A stretch of 64,000 nucleotides of DNA from JBAYJC01 sp041665285 (GTDB lineage: Bacteria; Patescibacteriota; Patescibacteriia; 2-12-FULL-60-25). Numbering within the stretch: position 1 is the first letter of the stretch; every line of letters starts with the position of its first letter. The position numbers were made by a program, and so were the translations under genes. Shown here piece after piece: positions 16,514-25,220 of this stretch. The notes beneath the pieces are model-generated. The model was not told the origin of the DNA and made no database searches. It saw only the letters and a program-made list of their open reading frames with translations. Location: contig JBAYJC010000001.1 in assembly GCA_041665285.1 (NCBI GenBank), positions 62,001 through 126,000 of the forward strand. The letters are read 5' to 3'.

Positions 16514-17980
16514 TTATCGTCCTTTTTGTCTCTTGCGCGTCTGGTTGACCAGCCGTGGTTTTTCGATGATCTTTCCTGCCACAGCTTCCATACCTGGACC
16601 GCGTACATTGCGTGCGCGATTAGATTTTGCGACAGGGACATTCTGTGCCTTCACGCGGATAGACGTCCCCGTAAAGCCGAATTTTTCGCGCAAACGTTTC
16701 TCAAAGAAGCGAACCCAGTTGCGATGGATGTTATCTTTTTCGCCAACGACCGTGACAAGGAAGGTCGGTGGTGTCACGCCCGTTTGCGCCACATCATAAA
16801 TACGAGGAGATTTGGGGCCGTAGCTTGCGAGGGGCTTCATGCTCTTGATGCAGGTCTTGAGGATCTTGTTCAAGGCATTGTATTCAATAACGCGATTACG
16901 TTCCTTTTGCACGTCCAATGCGTAGTCCAAGAGTTTGCGCGTGCGCTGACCCGAAAGAGCGCTCACAAAGACCATGGGCGCCCATCCAAGGAAGGGGAAG
17001 GAATAGCGGATCAATTTTTCAAAATCTGTGGCTGTTGTCACGCCTTTCTTCTCTACGAGATCCCATTTGTTGGCTACAAGGATCACGCCTTTATTCGTGT
17101 CTTCCAAGTAACCGGCTAAGTGACGATCCTGAGAGGTTGGCTTTTCCGTGGCATCGAATACGAGAAAAGCGACGTCGCAATCTGCGATGGCTTGGCGGTT
17201 GCGTTCAATGCCCTGCTCTTCCAAGCCGCTTTTGACGTGGCTCTGCTTGCGCATGCCAGCCGTATCCACGAGAATGATGTCCTGTCCGTTATAGGAGAAA
17301 GCTGTGTCTTGTGGTTCACGTGTGGTGTGCGCTATGGCAGAGACAATGACGCGCTCTTCGCCAAGAATAGAGTTCATGAGCGAGGATTTTCCCACGTTTG
17401 GTCGTCCGATGATCGCCACGCGTAATGCAGGCTTTTCTGAAAACTCCACAGCGGGTTTTTTGATGTCTTTGAGGGCATCAAGTACTTCATCCAAAAGATC
17501 GCCGACCCCGAGCCCTGTGGCCGCGCTAACGGCGTGTGGTTCTCCAAGGCCAAGGCGGTAGGCTTCCTTTTCTTGTGCTTGGGGGAGCACGCGGATGTTG
17601 TCTGTTTTATTGGCCACGAGCCATACATTTTTATTGAGCTTGCGTGTTTGCTTGGCAAGGGTGCGATCTTCTGCTGTGATGCCGGTTTGCACGTCGTATA
17701 CAAAAAGGATGAGATCCGCATCTTGAATCGCCAGCTCTGATTGATGTTTGATGCCTGTGCCGATTTCGTCACGCTCAACATCCATGCCACCCGTATCAAT
17801 CAAATCAAAGGTCTGGCCACGCCAAAACACAGGCGACATGTTGCGATCGCGTGTGGTGTGCGGTTCTGGGCTGACAAGCGCGCGTCCGCTGTCTGTAAGG
17901 CGGTTCCAAAGCGTGGATTTGCCCACGTTGGTGCGTCCGACAAGGGCAACGCGTGGTTTACTGGTTTGAAGGGGTTGCAT
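16514..17980 (-). CDS. der: Ribosome-assembly GTPase Der (EngA)
   Basis: A 488-residue protein with two tandem GTPase domains. The first has GRTNVGKST, DTGGM and ANKTD; the second has GRPNVGKSS, DTAGM and ANKWD. A C-terminal KH-like domain follows, then a basic tail (TRKRQKGR). It acts in maturation of the 50S subunit. The start at 17980 (MQPLQTSKPRVALVG) overlaps the end of the upstream LCP gene by 23 bases. A start four codons upstream at 17992 is also possible. Confidence 0.95.
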   Translation of the reverse strand: MQPLQTSKPRVALVGRTNVGKSTLWNRLTDSGRALVSPEPHTTRDRNMSPVFWRGQTFDLIDTGGMDVERDEIGTGIKHQSELAIQDADLILFVYDVQTGITAEDRTLAKQTRKLNKNVWLVANKTDNIRVLPQAQEKEAYRLGLGEPHAVSAATGLGVGDLLDEVLDALKDIKKPAVEFSEKPALRVAIIGRPNVGKSSLMNSILGEERVIVSAIAHTTREPQDTAFSYNGQDIILVDTAGMRKQSHVKSGLEEQGIERNRQAIADCDVAFLVFDATEKPTSQDRHLAGYLEDTNKGVILVANKWDLVEKKGVTTATDFEKLIRYSFPFLGWAPMVFVSALSGQRTRKLLDYALDVQKERNRVIEYNALNKILKTCIKSMKPLASYGPKSPRIYDVAQTGVTPPTFLVTVVGEKDNIHRNWVRFFEKRLREKFGFTGTSIRVKAQNVPVAKSNRARNVRGPGMEAVAGKIIEKPRLVNQTRKRQKGR

Positions 17981-19481
17981 AGGAGGTGACATCCGGTGAT
18001 ACGGATAAGAGAGAGTAACTAGCTTCGCCGAGCACAACCACGAAGTCCGTATCTTGGGCGTACACGCGCTCTACGGTCTGGCTGTCTGCCATGAAGGTGC
18101 GGATTTGCGAACCATCCAGGGTCTTCATGTTTTTTTGGTCTACGGTGGCGACGTCAGCGCCAAGGAGTTTTTTGAGGGTGACGATTTCTTGCATTTTTTT
18201 GCCATTGGTCAAGTCATAGACCACGGTACGCTCATATCCACGACGACTGGCATTGCCAAAGCCATTGATCTCAAATCCGTTCTTTTCGAGCTTCACGGCA
18301 ACCTGTGAGGCAAAGTTGGTGCGAGCCGTGCCATTGCGTACTTCGATCGTGAGATGTGCGGGAGCGGGTTTAGTCGCCGTTGCTTCTACGGGAGTGGCAA
18401 AGGGGTTTTGGGCAAGCTCGCGAAGTTCAGACCAGTCGGGCTTGCGAGGGAAGAGCATGAATGCGCCGGCGACGTTGGCAGGGGTCAGGATGCTATCTGG
18501 CGCATCCGTGGGAACATTGAGCGTGATCTTGTCTGCAGAAAAGTCTTGGGCAAGGGGAGCAAGCTTCATCAGGTCCCAGACATTGAGGTCTGATTGCACG
18601 TTGTTGCTGATGGCGCCATACACAGACGCGAGCTTTTGCGGATCTGCCAGCGTACCAAGAGAGAGGAACTTATCGCGTAGGGCAAGGAGAACGATCTGTT
18701 GACGGCGACTGCGGGCAAAGTCTGAACCTTCCCCAGCATTGCCGTGGCGAGAGCGTGTGTAAATGAGCGCGCGTTCGCCATTCATGTGCTGTTTGCCTTT
18801 TTTGAAAGAGACGGTCATCCATTTATCATCTTCTGTTGGGTAAGAGGCATCGGTAAAGCCGCGTTCAACGGTCACGTCGATGCCACCGACCGCATCCACC
18901 AGGGCAACAAACCCACGGAAGTTGATGCGCACCACGTGATCAATGGGTGTGTCGAACAGGTTGGAGACGAGTTCTCCGGTGCGCTTAGCTCCTTCGCCAG
19001 GATGCTCCATCTCTTCGTACGCATGGACAGCATTGATCTTCTCAAAGCGTCCTTCGCCGAGAGGGTAGGCAAGGTCTCGCGGGATAGAGAGCATGGCCAC
19101 GCGCTTGTCTTTGGTATCAATGCTCGCGAGGAGCATGGTGTCTGTGAGCAGACTGCCCTCATGACCTTCGCCCCCAATGCCGAGAATGAGGATGTTCATG
19201 CGGTTGCTCAGCTTTTTTGGACCATTGGGTTGGGTTGTTCCTCCGCCCGAGCCAGAGACCATGCGTTGGATATCCGAGATAAAGGGAAGGCGAGCCATCT
19301 CGTATACCGTACTTGTTCCATGATTTGCGGCCCGGTAGGAGGCATTTGCTCCTAAGGCGGCTACGCCCGCTACACTGAGCGTAAAAACGACCGCCAAAAC
19401 CATGGTATGGCGGCGAATCCGTTTTTCCTCATCCGTGGGTAACAGATTCACTTTTGTGAAGGAGAGGTCAGGGTCTGGCAT
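17958..19481 (-). CDS. LytR-CpsA-Psr (LCP) family protein with LytR_C domain
   Basis: A 507-residue protein. A short cytoplasmic tail is followed by one transmembrane helix (about 27-48). The extracytoplasmic LCP domain spans about 95-250 (ILILGIGGEGHEG, DTMLLASID, RDLAYPLGEG, DAVGGIDVTVERGF, GERALIYTRSRHG). A LytR_C domain lies near residues 370-455 (TIEVRNGTARTNFASQVA). LCP enzymes transfer undecaprenyl-linked glycopolymers to the cell wall. It is the first gene of the operon, divergent from the secretion operon. The WecA-like and WecG-like genes in the window could supply such lipid-linked glycans. Confidence 0.9.
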   Translation of the reverse strand: MPDPDLSFTKVNLLPTDEEKRIRRHTMVLAVVFTLSVAGVAALGANASYRAANHGTSTVYEMARLPFISDIQRMVSGSGGGTTQPNGPKKLSNRMNILILGIGGEGHEGSLLTDTMLLASIDTKDKRVAMLSIPRDLAYPLGEGRFEKINAVHAYEEMEHPGEGAKRTGELVSNLFDTPIDHVVRINFRGFVALVDAVGGIDVTVERGFTDASYPTEDDKWMTVSFKKGKQHMNGERALIYTRSRHGNAGEGSDFARSRRQQIVLLALRDKFLSLGTLADPQKLASVYGAISNNVQSDLNVWDLMKLAPLAQDFSADKITLNVPTDAPDSILTPANVAGAFMLFPRKPDWSELRELAQNPFATPVEATATKPAPAHLTIEVRNGTARTNFASQVAVKLEKNGFEINGFGNASRRGYERTVVYDLTNGKKMQEIVTLKKLLGADVATVDQKNMKTLDGSQIRTFMADSQTVERVYAQDTDFVVVLGEASYSLLSVSPDVTSYATPSNQ

Positions 19482-19608
19482 GCCATGGAAGGTACCAAAA
19501 ATTGTTCAAAGCGTCTATGGGGCAGGGCTATTCGCTTTTATTACATGTACTCCCTTGATTCTCTACCGACGCTCTTCCGTTTGTGCTATCATAGAAAACG
19601 GACATTTT

Positions 19609-22482
19609 ATGCGGATCTTTCGCCATGTATTTTTTCAGCAGGCCAAGACGTTGGTTGACCCTCTTGTTGCGCGCGCGCGACGATGGTGGATCCTGCCTTG
19701 CCTGTTTGTTCTTTTGCTTGCAGGTTTCGCAGATGTGCGAACCGCAACGGCGCAAGCAACACCGCCTGCGCCTGCTCCAGCACCAGCGCTAGGGGTGTCT
19801 TCTCCGGTACCATCTACCACAACCATCCGGCAGGATTCTGGAGAAACCTGGAGAAGTCTGACCGGAGCGTTTGTGCCCACAGAATCATGTACGGTGAGCA
19901 ACATGGGCACCTGTATTCAAGGATATGTGGGCGCTATTATTGCCTGGGTGGTAGCCATGCTCGTGATGATGTGTGGATGGATTATCATGTTGCTCGTGGA
20001 CGTGCTGATTGGGTTCATGCAATACAATGATTTTGGGAACGCGGCTGTCGTGAAAGCGGGTTGGGTGCTGATCCGCGATGTGGCCAACATGTTTTTTATC
20101 GTGATCATCCTCATTTCTGCCTTTGCGACGATTGTGCCCTATGGCTGGGCAAGTGAGTTTCACTACACCAAGGTTTTGCCAAAGCTCTTGCTCATGGCCG
20201 TGCTGATCAATTTTTCTCGTACGCTCGTGCTTCTCATGGTGGACTTTTCGCAGGTGGTCATGCTGACATTTGTGAATGCCTTTAAGGATGCGGCCGCGGG
20301 TAATTTTGTGAATGCATTAGGTCTCACGCAATTTTTGAATATTGCCAACACTACTGCTCCTGGGAATGCGGTTCAGGGAATCTCCATGATTAATGTCATT
20401 GTCTCGTATATCTTGGCATTGATTTTGTGCATTATCACCATTGGCGTGATTGCGATCATGGTGGTGTTTTCCATTTATCGCATTGTGGCTATTTGGATGG
20501 CGCTTATTGCATCGCCTGCGGCGTTTTTCGTGGCAGGCATGCCTTCAAAGGTCAAAGATAAACTAGGCGCATTTGGTGGAAAGTATTGGAATTCGCTGTC
20601 AGAATTACTGACTGGCGGACCTGTGATGGCATTTTTTCTGTGGCTCACGCTCTCCACGGTTCAGCTAGCCAACAGTACTGGCGGTTTGAATCAGGGGCTT
20701 ACCACAGGGTCACAAGGAGCGGGGTCAAATGGATTTTTAGGGGGCATTGGCCAAACGCAAGGTCTTGCCACATTTATCGTGGGCATTGCCATGATGATGA
20801 TGGGATTACAGGCCGCTATGCAAGCCGCTTCTGCTGTTGCTGCGGGTGATCTTGCTGGGGCTATTGGCGGCTTTACAAAAAACCTGGTAAGGGGCGTGGC
20901 TAAATCTCCCTATCGTTTGGGCAGAGGTGCCGCGAGCCTTGGCAAACGTGCGGCTGTTGGGACTTATAATGCGGCAGATCGTCGCTTCAATATTACGGGT
21001 GGACTATCGCACGCCGCGCTCAAGACGGTTGGGCGCGTGCCCATCGTAAGCGGCATGGTGCGTCCTTCGCTTGTGCAAGGCATGGGTCGAGTGGAGGGGA
21101 TGCGTAAGGCAGAGCGCACAGAAATGATGAAAGGCACGGAGAATTTGAGTGCAAGCGAAATGCAGACGCTTGCGAATGTGACGGGCGGTACTCTCTCTGG
21201 CTCGTTATTCAAGACAGACGCAGAAAAAGACGCGGCCGCAGGCATTGCCGCGCAGGCTCTGACGCCAGATGCGCGTCGCAAGCGCCAGGCTGAACTCACG
21301 GAACAGTACAAGCGTGGAAGTCTCAGACAGCCAAAACTCACAGATGATGAGGCAAAGGCAAAGGCCGCGTTTACGGCGGAAAAAGAAGCGCGTGATGCTG
21401 GCTTGGTTGCAGAGAAGATGTACAACGCACAGCGCAAGGTTAATGTCGCAGGCAAGAAACAGATCGAAGATGCACGTGAGGCATCACCAGAATTGAATGG
21501 TGATTGGGATGACATGGTCAAAGCCGCCAGAGGCATGGATACGGAAGCGCTGAAGAAAGTGTCAAAGAATGGCGCGGGAAGCGGTATGTTCCTCACGGCT
21601 GTGGCCGCGGCAAAGGGTGGGGTCAAGTTTAACAAATCAAATCCGGATATTATTGATTCCTTTGATGAGTCCAAGCTCGGTGATTTGGAAGGTCAATTGC
21701 ATGGCACGGAAATGGGGAAGAGCATTGGCGCTTTGAAGAATTATCTGAAGAACGGCGGAACAGCGGCAAAGACTCGTACGGGTCTGCAGGGGCTGGTCTC
21801 CCAGGGCGTGAAGGGAGACAATTCGCGCATGCATATTGGTGCAACGGGTGCGATTGATTATCCTGCGGTTGAAAAGACATCGCGTGAAGGCTATCAGTCT
21901 GGAACAAGAGCGCCGAGCGTTGCAAATTTGGCCGCGGATATGTTGGATCATGGGATGTCCGCAAAGGGTATTCAGGGATTGGTGCCAGATGCGTCTAAGC
22001 CTGCGGTGGCTGGGTCTATTGCTTCCATGCTGAGCAATGAAGTGAATATCGCAAAGGGCGCGACAGACAAGAGGGGCGTTGATATGGCGCTTAAGGTTTT
22101 TGACCATGTCATGAAAGATATTTCCTCTTTTGATCTGGAAGATCGCGCGAAGATGTACGCAGGCATTGAAGGTGGAGATCCGGCGGGTGCGGCACAGATG
22201 TTTAAAGACCATATTGGGAAGTTCAATGCCGCGAAACTCAAAGGAACCGTAGAAATGGTGAAGGATTTGAAGCATATCACGGAGTTGAATAGCGCAGATG
22301 TGAAAGCAGGAAAGGCTGTTTCTCCAGAAAGACAGGTTGCGGAAAAATTCTTTGCAGAATTACAAGCGAAGTTCCCGAAGGAGTCTCGTAAGGTCACTAC
22401 GCCAACGGCGGCAGGAGGCACGATCGAGGTTGTTATCCCGGGCGCTCCTCCAGCGTTGGCCGCTCATCTCCATCCAAGCTAA
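19609..22482 (+). CDS. VirB6/TrbL-like polytopic protein of a type IV secretion-like system
   Basis: A 957-residue protein. A signal-like segment lies near 27-41 with a possible cleavage after TATA. A Pro/Ala stretch is followed by 6-8 membrane helices (about 95-410) and a long Ala/Lys-rich soluble C-terminal half (about 430-957) predicted to be helical. A polytopic core with a large soluble tail, next to PrgI and VirB4, is the usual arrangement of CPR VirB6/TrbL-like channel components. The start at 19609 (MRIFRHVFF) was chosen because the upstream extension lacks composition typical of a gene and contains the promoter; a TATCAT extended -10 box lies 16 bases upstream. It is the first gene of the operon. 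Confidence 0.72.
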   Translation: MRIFRHVFFQQAKTLVDPLVARARRWWILPCLFVLLLAGFADVRTATAQATPPAPAPAPALGVSSPVPSTTTIRQDSGETWRSLTGAFVPTESCTVSNMGTCIQGYVGAIIAWVVAMLVMMCGWIIMLLVDVLIGFMQYNDFGNAAVVKAGWVLIRDVANMFFIVIILISAFATIVPYGWASEFHYTKVLPKLLLMAVLINFSRTLVLLMVDFSQVVMLTFVNAFKDAAAGNFVNALGLTQFLNIANTTAPGNAVQGISMINVIVSYILALILCIITIGVIAIMVVFSIYRIVAIWMALIASPAAFFVAGMPSKVKDKLGAFGGKYWNSLSELLTGGPVMAFFLWLTLSTVQLANSTGGLNQGLTTGSQGAGSNGFLGGIGQTQGLATFIVGIAMMMMGLQAAMQAASAVAAGDLAGAIGGFTKNLVRGVAKSPYRLGRGAASLGKRAAVGTYNAADRRFNITGGLSHAALKTVGRVPIVSGMVRPSLVQGMGRVEGMRKAERTEMMKGTENLSASEMQTLANVTGGTLSGSLFKTDAEKDAAAGIAAQALTPDARRKRQAELTEQYKRGSLRQPKLTDDEAKAKAAFTAEKEARDAGLVAEKMYNAQRKVNVAGKKQIEDAREASPELNGDWDDMVKAARGMDTEALKKVSKNGAGSGMFLTAVAAAKGGVKFNKSNPDIIDSFDESKLGDLEGQLHGTEMGKSIGALKNYLKNGGTAAKTRTGLQGLVSQGVKGDNSRMHIGATGAIDYPAVEKTSREGYQSGTRAPSVANLAADMLDHGMSAKGIQGLVPDASKPAVAGSIASMLSNEVNIAKGATDKRGVDMALKVFDHVMKDISSFDLEDRAKMYAGIEGGDPAGAAQMFKDHIGKFNAAKLKGTVEMVKDLKHITELNSADVKAGKAVSPERQVAEKFFAELQAKFPKESRKVTTPTAAGGTIEVVIPGAPPALAAHLHPS

Positions 22483-22488
22483 TTTTCT

Positions 22489-24078
22489 ATGGATCGTGAT
22501 ACCTGGATAAAATATTACGAAGCATCGGCCATGCCGGTGCAGATGTATTTGGCAACGCCTGCATCCAAGGAAGCAGAAGACGCGGCACAGACCAAGCTCG
22601 CGTATGATAATGACGCTTGGGATCGCGTAATGGATATTGTGTGGGATCTCGTGTTCGTGGGACTCACGCGTGCGGAGTTTGATGAGCGCGTCAAAAAGAT
22701 TGCGGCGAATCGCATGCCAGAAGATGTGGCACGCGCCCTGCTGTTTCATGTGGTCTTGCCTTTGGCTGATTTGGTGACATGGGATGTGGAACATGCGCTG
22801 ACAGAACTGGGAGTAAGTCAACAAGAAATACAAAAGTCTTTTCGTATTACATTGCGTCCTGTTTCCTATGGCGCGGCTGTGCGTCGTGTAGCAACCGCGG
22901 CAAAGATTAGTTTGCTTTCGGAAGAAATTGTCCAACGCGCACGTGAAGCCTTGATTTCGTATCTCAAAGGCGCACGCACTATTGAACAATACAAGGAATT
23001 TTTGCAACGTAATCAGAGCGAGGCCGGCATTGGTCTATCACGCGCACAAGCGGATGATTTTGTTGCGGCGCTCGATGAGATGATGACGGTCACATCGATT
23101 GTCTCAGAGGAGGAGTATGCGGAATGGTTGAGAAATTACGAACGTGATCTGCAGAATCGATCGCAAAAGCCTGTGCCAGCAGGAACCGGTGCAACAGACG
23201 AGGTCACGGCCGCAGGATTACAAACACCAAAAGCAGGACAGACCATGTTGGAAAACGTGATGGATCGTGCCATGGCAGAGATTAACCATCCGGAATTGGA
23301 TGAGTATCACATGAAGCGTGTACGCAATCTCATTTCCACACGTCTTCGCGATGTGAGGAATTTTATTCAGGTGAAAGAGGTCCTCACGCGTGATTCTAAA
23401 GTGGGAGGCGTGGGATTTGCCGCAGAAGAAGCAGATCGTGTCGCGAATATTATCGAGCGCTATTACAAGGAGAATCGTGAGCAGGTAGCAACAGAAGAAA
23501 AGACAAAGATCGATCAAACACTCGCCGAACAAGAAAAAATGATTGTGGAGCGCCGTCAGCGGGATAAAGAAGAGCGTGCGCAGTGGTATACGGAAAAAGT
23601 CCAGTCTCAACAAGGGGAACAGGATCGCCAGCAAAAGGCCATGGAGGCGCTAAAGCGTATGGCGGTCGCCATGAAGAGCGGCCAGCCTCCGCCCCAGCAA
23701 ACCGCGAGTGCCACGTCACCAACAGCTATGGATGCTGTTTTGCCGCCTACGCGTCTTACGGGGCTTGTTGAAGAAGTAGGAGGCATGACGATCCAGGAGT
23801 TTCGTCGATTATCCAAAACGCCAGAACAGGCCGCACAAAAGATTCGGCAAAAGTTTGACGCCTTACGTCAAGAATCCTTTGAGCGTTGGACCCAGGGCGT
23901 GCAGGCTTGGCGCAATTCACCGATTCAGCAACAGTACCTCGCCCTCATGACCGAAAGTTTCCGATTGGGAATGCCCGTGGGAGAGGTTGCGGATCAAAAG
24001 CGGCAAGCAGATCCAACAGTGCCAACGCAGGCAGAGCTCGGGTCCATTATTTCGTTGAACGGGGATTTGCAATTCTAG
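22489..24078 (+). CDS. Hypothetical soluble protein of the secretion operon
   Basis: A 529-residue protein with no membrane segment. It is mostly helical, with a strongly charged Gln/Arg/Glu-rich coiled-coil region at about 330-390 and a Pro/Thr-rich linker near 400-420. I do not recognise a family. It lies six bases after the VirB6-like gene and three bases before the PrgI gene, so it is almost certainly co-transcribed and works with the secretion apparatus, possibly as a cytoplasmic scaffold or adaptor. The start is preceded by TTTTCT, with no ribosome site. Confidence 0.8.
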   Translation: MDRDTWIKYYEASAMPVQMYLATPASKEAEDAAQTKLAYDNDAWDRVMDIVWDLVFVGLTRAEFDERVKKIAANRMPEDVARALLFHVVLPLADLVTWDVEHALTELGVSQQEIQKSFRITLRPVSYGAAVRRVATAAKISLLSEEIVQRAREALISYLKGARTIEQYKEFLQRNQSEAGIGLSRAQADDFVAALDEMMTVTSIVSEEEYAEWLRNYERDLQNRSQKPVPAGTGATDEVTAAGLQTPKAGQTMLENVMDRAMAEINHPELDEYHMKRVRNLISTRLRDVRNFIQVKEVLTRDSKVGGVGFAAEEADRVANIIERYYKENREQVATEEKTKIDQTLAEQEKMIVERRQRDKEERAQWYTEKVQSQQGEQDRQQKAMEALKRMAVAMKSGQPPPQQTASATSPTAMDAVLPPTRLTGLVEEVGGMTIQEFRRLSKTPEQAAQKIRQKFDALRQESFERWTQGVQAWRNSPIQQQYLALMTESFRLGMPVGEVADQKRQADPTVPTQAELGSIISLNGDLQF

Positions 24079-24081
24079 CGT

Positions 24082-24516
24082 ATGCCAGAAAAATTTGTCG
24101 TTCCACAGTTCATTGATGCAGAGGATAAAATCCTCGGTCCTATTACGGTACGTCAATTCTTAATATGCCTTGGCGCTGTCCTGGTGTTGTTTATTGAATA
24201 TAAAATCCTGACGTTTGTCTTTTTTATCCTTGCCGCGATCTTTACAGGAGGTCTTGCCGCGGTTTTTGCCTTTATCAAGATTAATGGTCAGCCGTTCCAT
24301 ATCTTTTTTGTGAACTTTCTCCAGACAGCCTCTCGTCCACAACTGCGTGTTTGGGATAAGACGTTGAATAATACAGAGCTCAAGTTGTATGTCGCGCAAA
24401 AACAAGAACGTGTGCAGATCATGGGGTCTGCGCTCAAAGCACGTCCTGAGTCTTCGCGGTTGCGTGATCTTGCCCTCACGGTAAATACCGGTGGGGTGTA
24501 TAATGCAGAAGAGTAA
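24082..24516 (+). CDS. PrgI family membrane protein
   Basis: A 144-residue protein. It begins with the PrgI-type KFVVPQFIDAEDKILGPITVRQF, followed by two adjacent hydrophobic helices (about 28-65) and a basic soluble tail. PrgI proteins are small membrane subunits of Gram-positive-type conjugative type IV secretion systems and are found next to VirB4 in many CPR genomes. The gene order here (VirB6-like, unknown, PrgI, TraC-like, VirB4) fits that role. Confidence 0.88.
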   Translation: MPEKFVVPQFIDAEDKILGPITVRQFLICLGAVLVLFIEYKILTFVFFILAAIFTGGLAAVFAFIKINGQPFHIFFVNFLQTASRPQLRVWDKTLNNTELKLYVAQKQERVQIMGSALKARPESSRLRDLALTVNTGGVYNAEE

Positions 24517-24520
24517 TTCT

Positions 24521-25204
24521 ATGCAGAGCAAAAAACTAGCAGGTCCAAAACCAGGAGTGCCGTCTCAACGGTATCTGGACATTGCGGAAATCAAAGAAGA
24601 CACGGTCATCATGAAAGACGGCACATTACGTGCTGTACTCTTGGTGTCCAGTATCAATTTTTCTTTGAAGTCCATGGATGAGCAGAACGCGATTGTCCAG
24701 GCATACATGCAGTTTTTGAATAGCATTGATTTTCCCATCCAGGTAGTGATCCAGTCGCGCAAGATGAATATTGACAACTATCTGCGCCAACTCACAGAAA
24801 GCGAGAAGAAACTGACAAATGAATTGTTGTTAAAACAGATTCGCGATTATCGGGATTTTATCAAACAACTGGTAGAATTGGGGGATATCATGCAAAAACG
24901 TTTTTATGTGGTTGTGCCACTGAATCCGGCAACAGCGGTTGGGCAGAAAAGCTTTATGCAACGCATTGGCGAGATCTTGACCCCAAGTATCACGATTCGT
25001 CTTTCAGAGGAGCGCTTTCGCAAGCAGGTGTTTGATCTTAGTTTGCGCGTCAATCAAATCAAAGGCGGGCTACAGTCCATGTCTCTCAACGCCGTGCAAC
25101 TAGATACGCAAAGCCTGATTGAGCTCTATTATACGGTGTATAATCCAGACTTGTTTGAAACACAGCGCATGGTTGATATCGGCAAATTGCAAATGGAGGC
25201 TTGA
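24521..25204 (+). CDS. TraC/VirB4 N-terminal-like protein
   Basis: A 227-residue protein. The region YLDIAEIKEDTVIMKDGTLR, then LLVSSINFSLKS and DFPIQVVIQSRKM, resembles the N-terminal, non-ATPase part of VirB4/TraC proteins. No Walker motif is present, and the protein ends before an ATPase domain would begin. The separate full VirB4 follows 16 bases later, so this is a stand-alone gene and not a broken VirB4. The start at 24521 follows the PrgI stop by four bases; in-frame alternatives at 24491 and 24503 overlap PrgI. Confidence 0.78.
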   Translation: MQSKKLAGPKPGVPSQRYLDIAEIKEDTVIMKDGTLRAVLLVSSINFSLKSMDEQNAIVQAYMQFLNSIDFPIQVVIQSRKMNIDNYLRQLTESEKKLTNELLLKQIRDYRDFIKQLVELGDIMQKRFYVVVPLNPATAVGQKSFMQRIGEILTPSITIRLSEERFRKQVFDLSLRVNQIKGGLQSMSLNAVQLDTQSLIELYYTVYNPDLFETQRMVDIGKLQMEA

Positions 25205-25220
25205 TTTTTCACACATACCT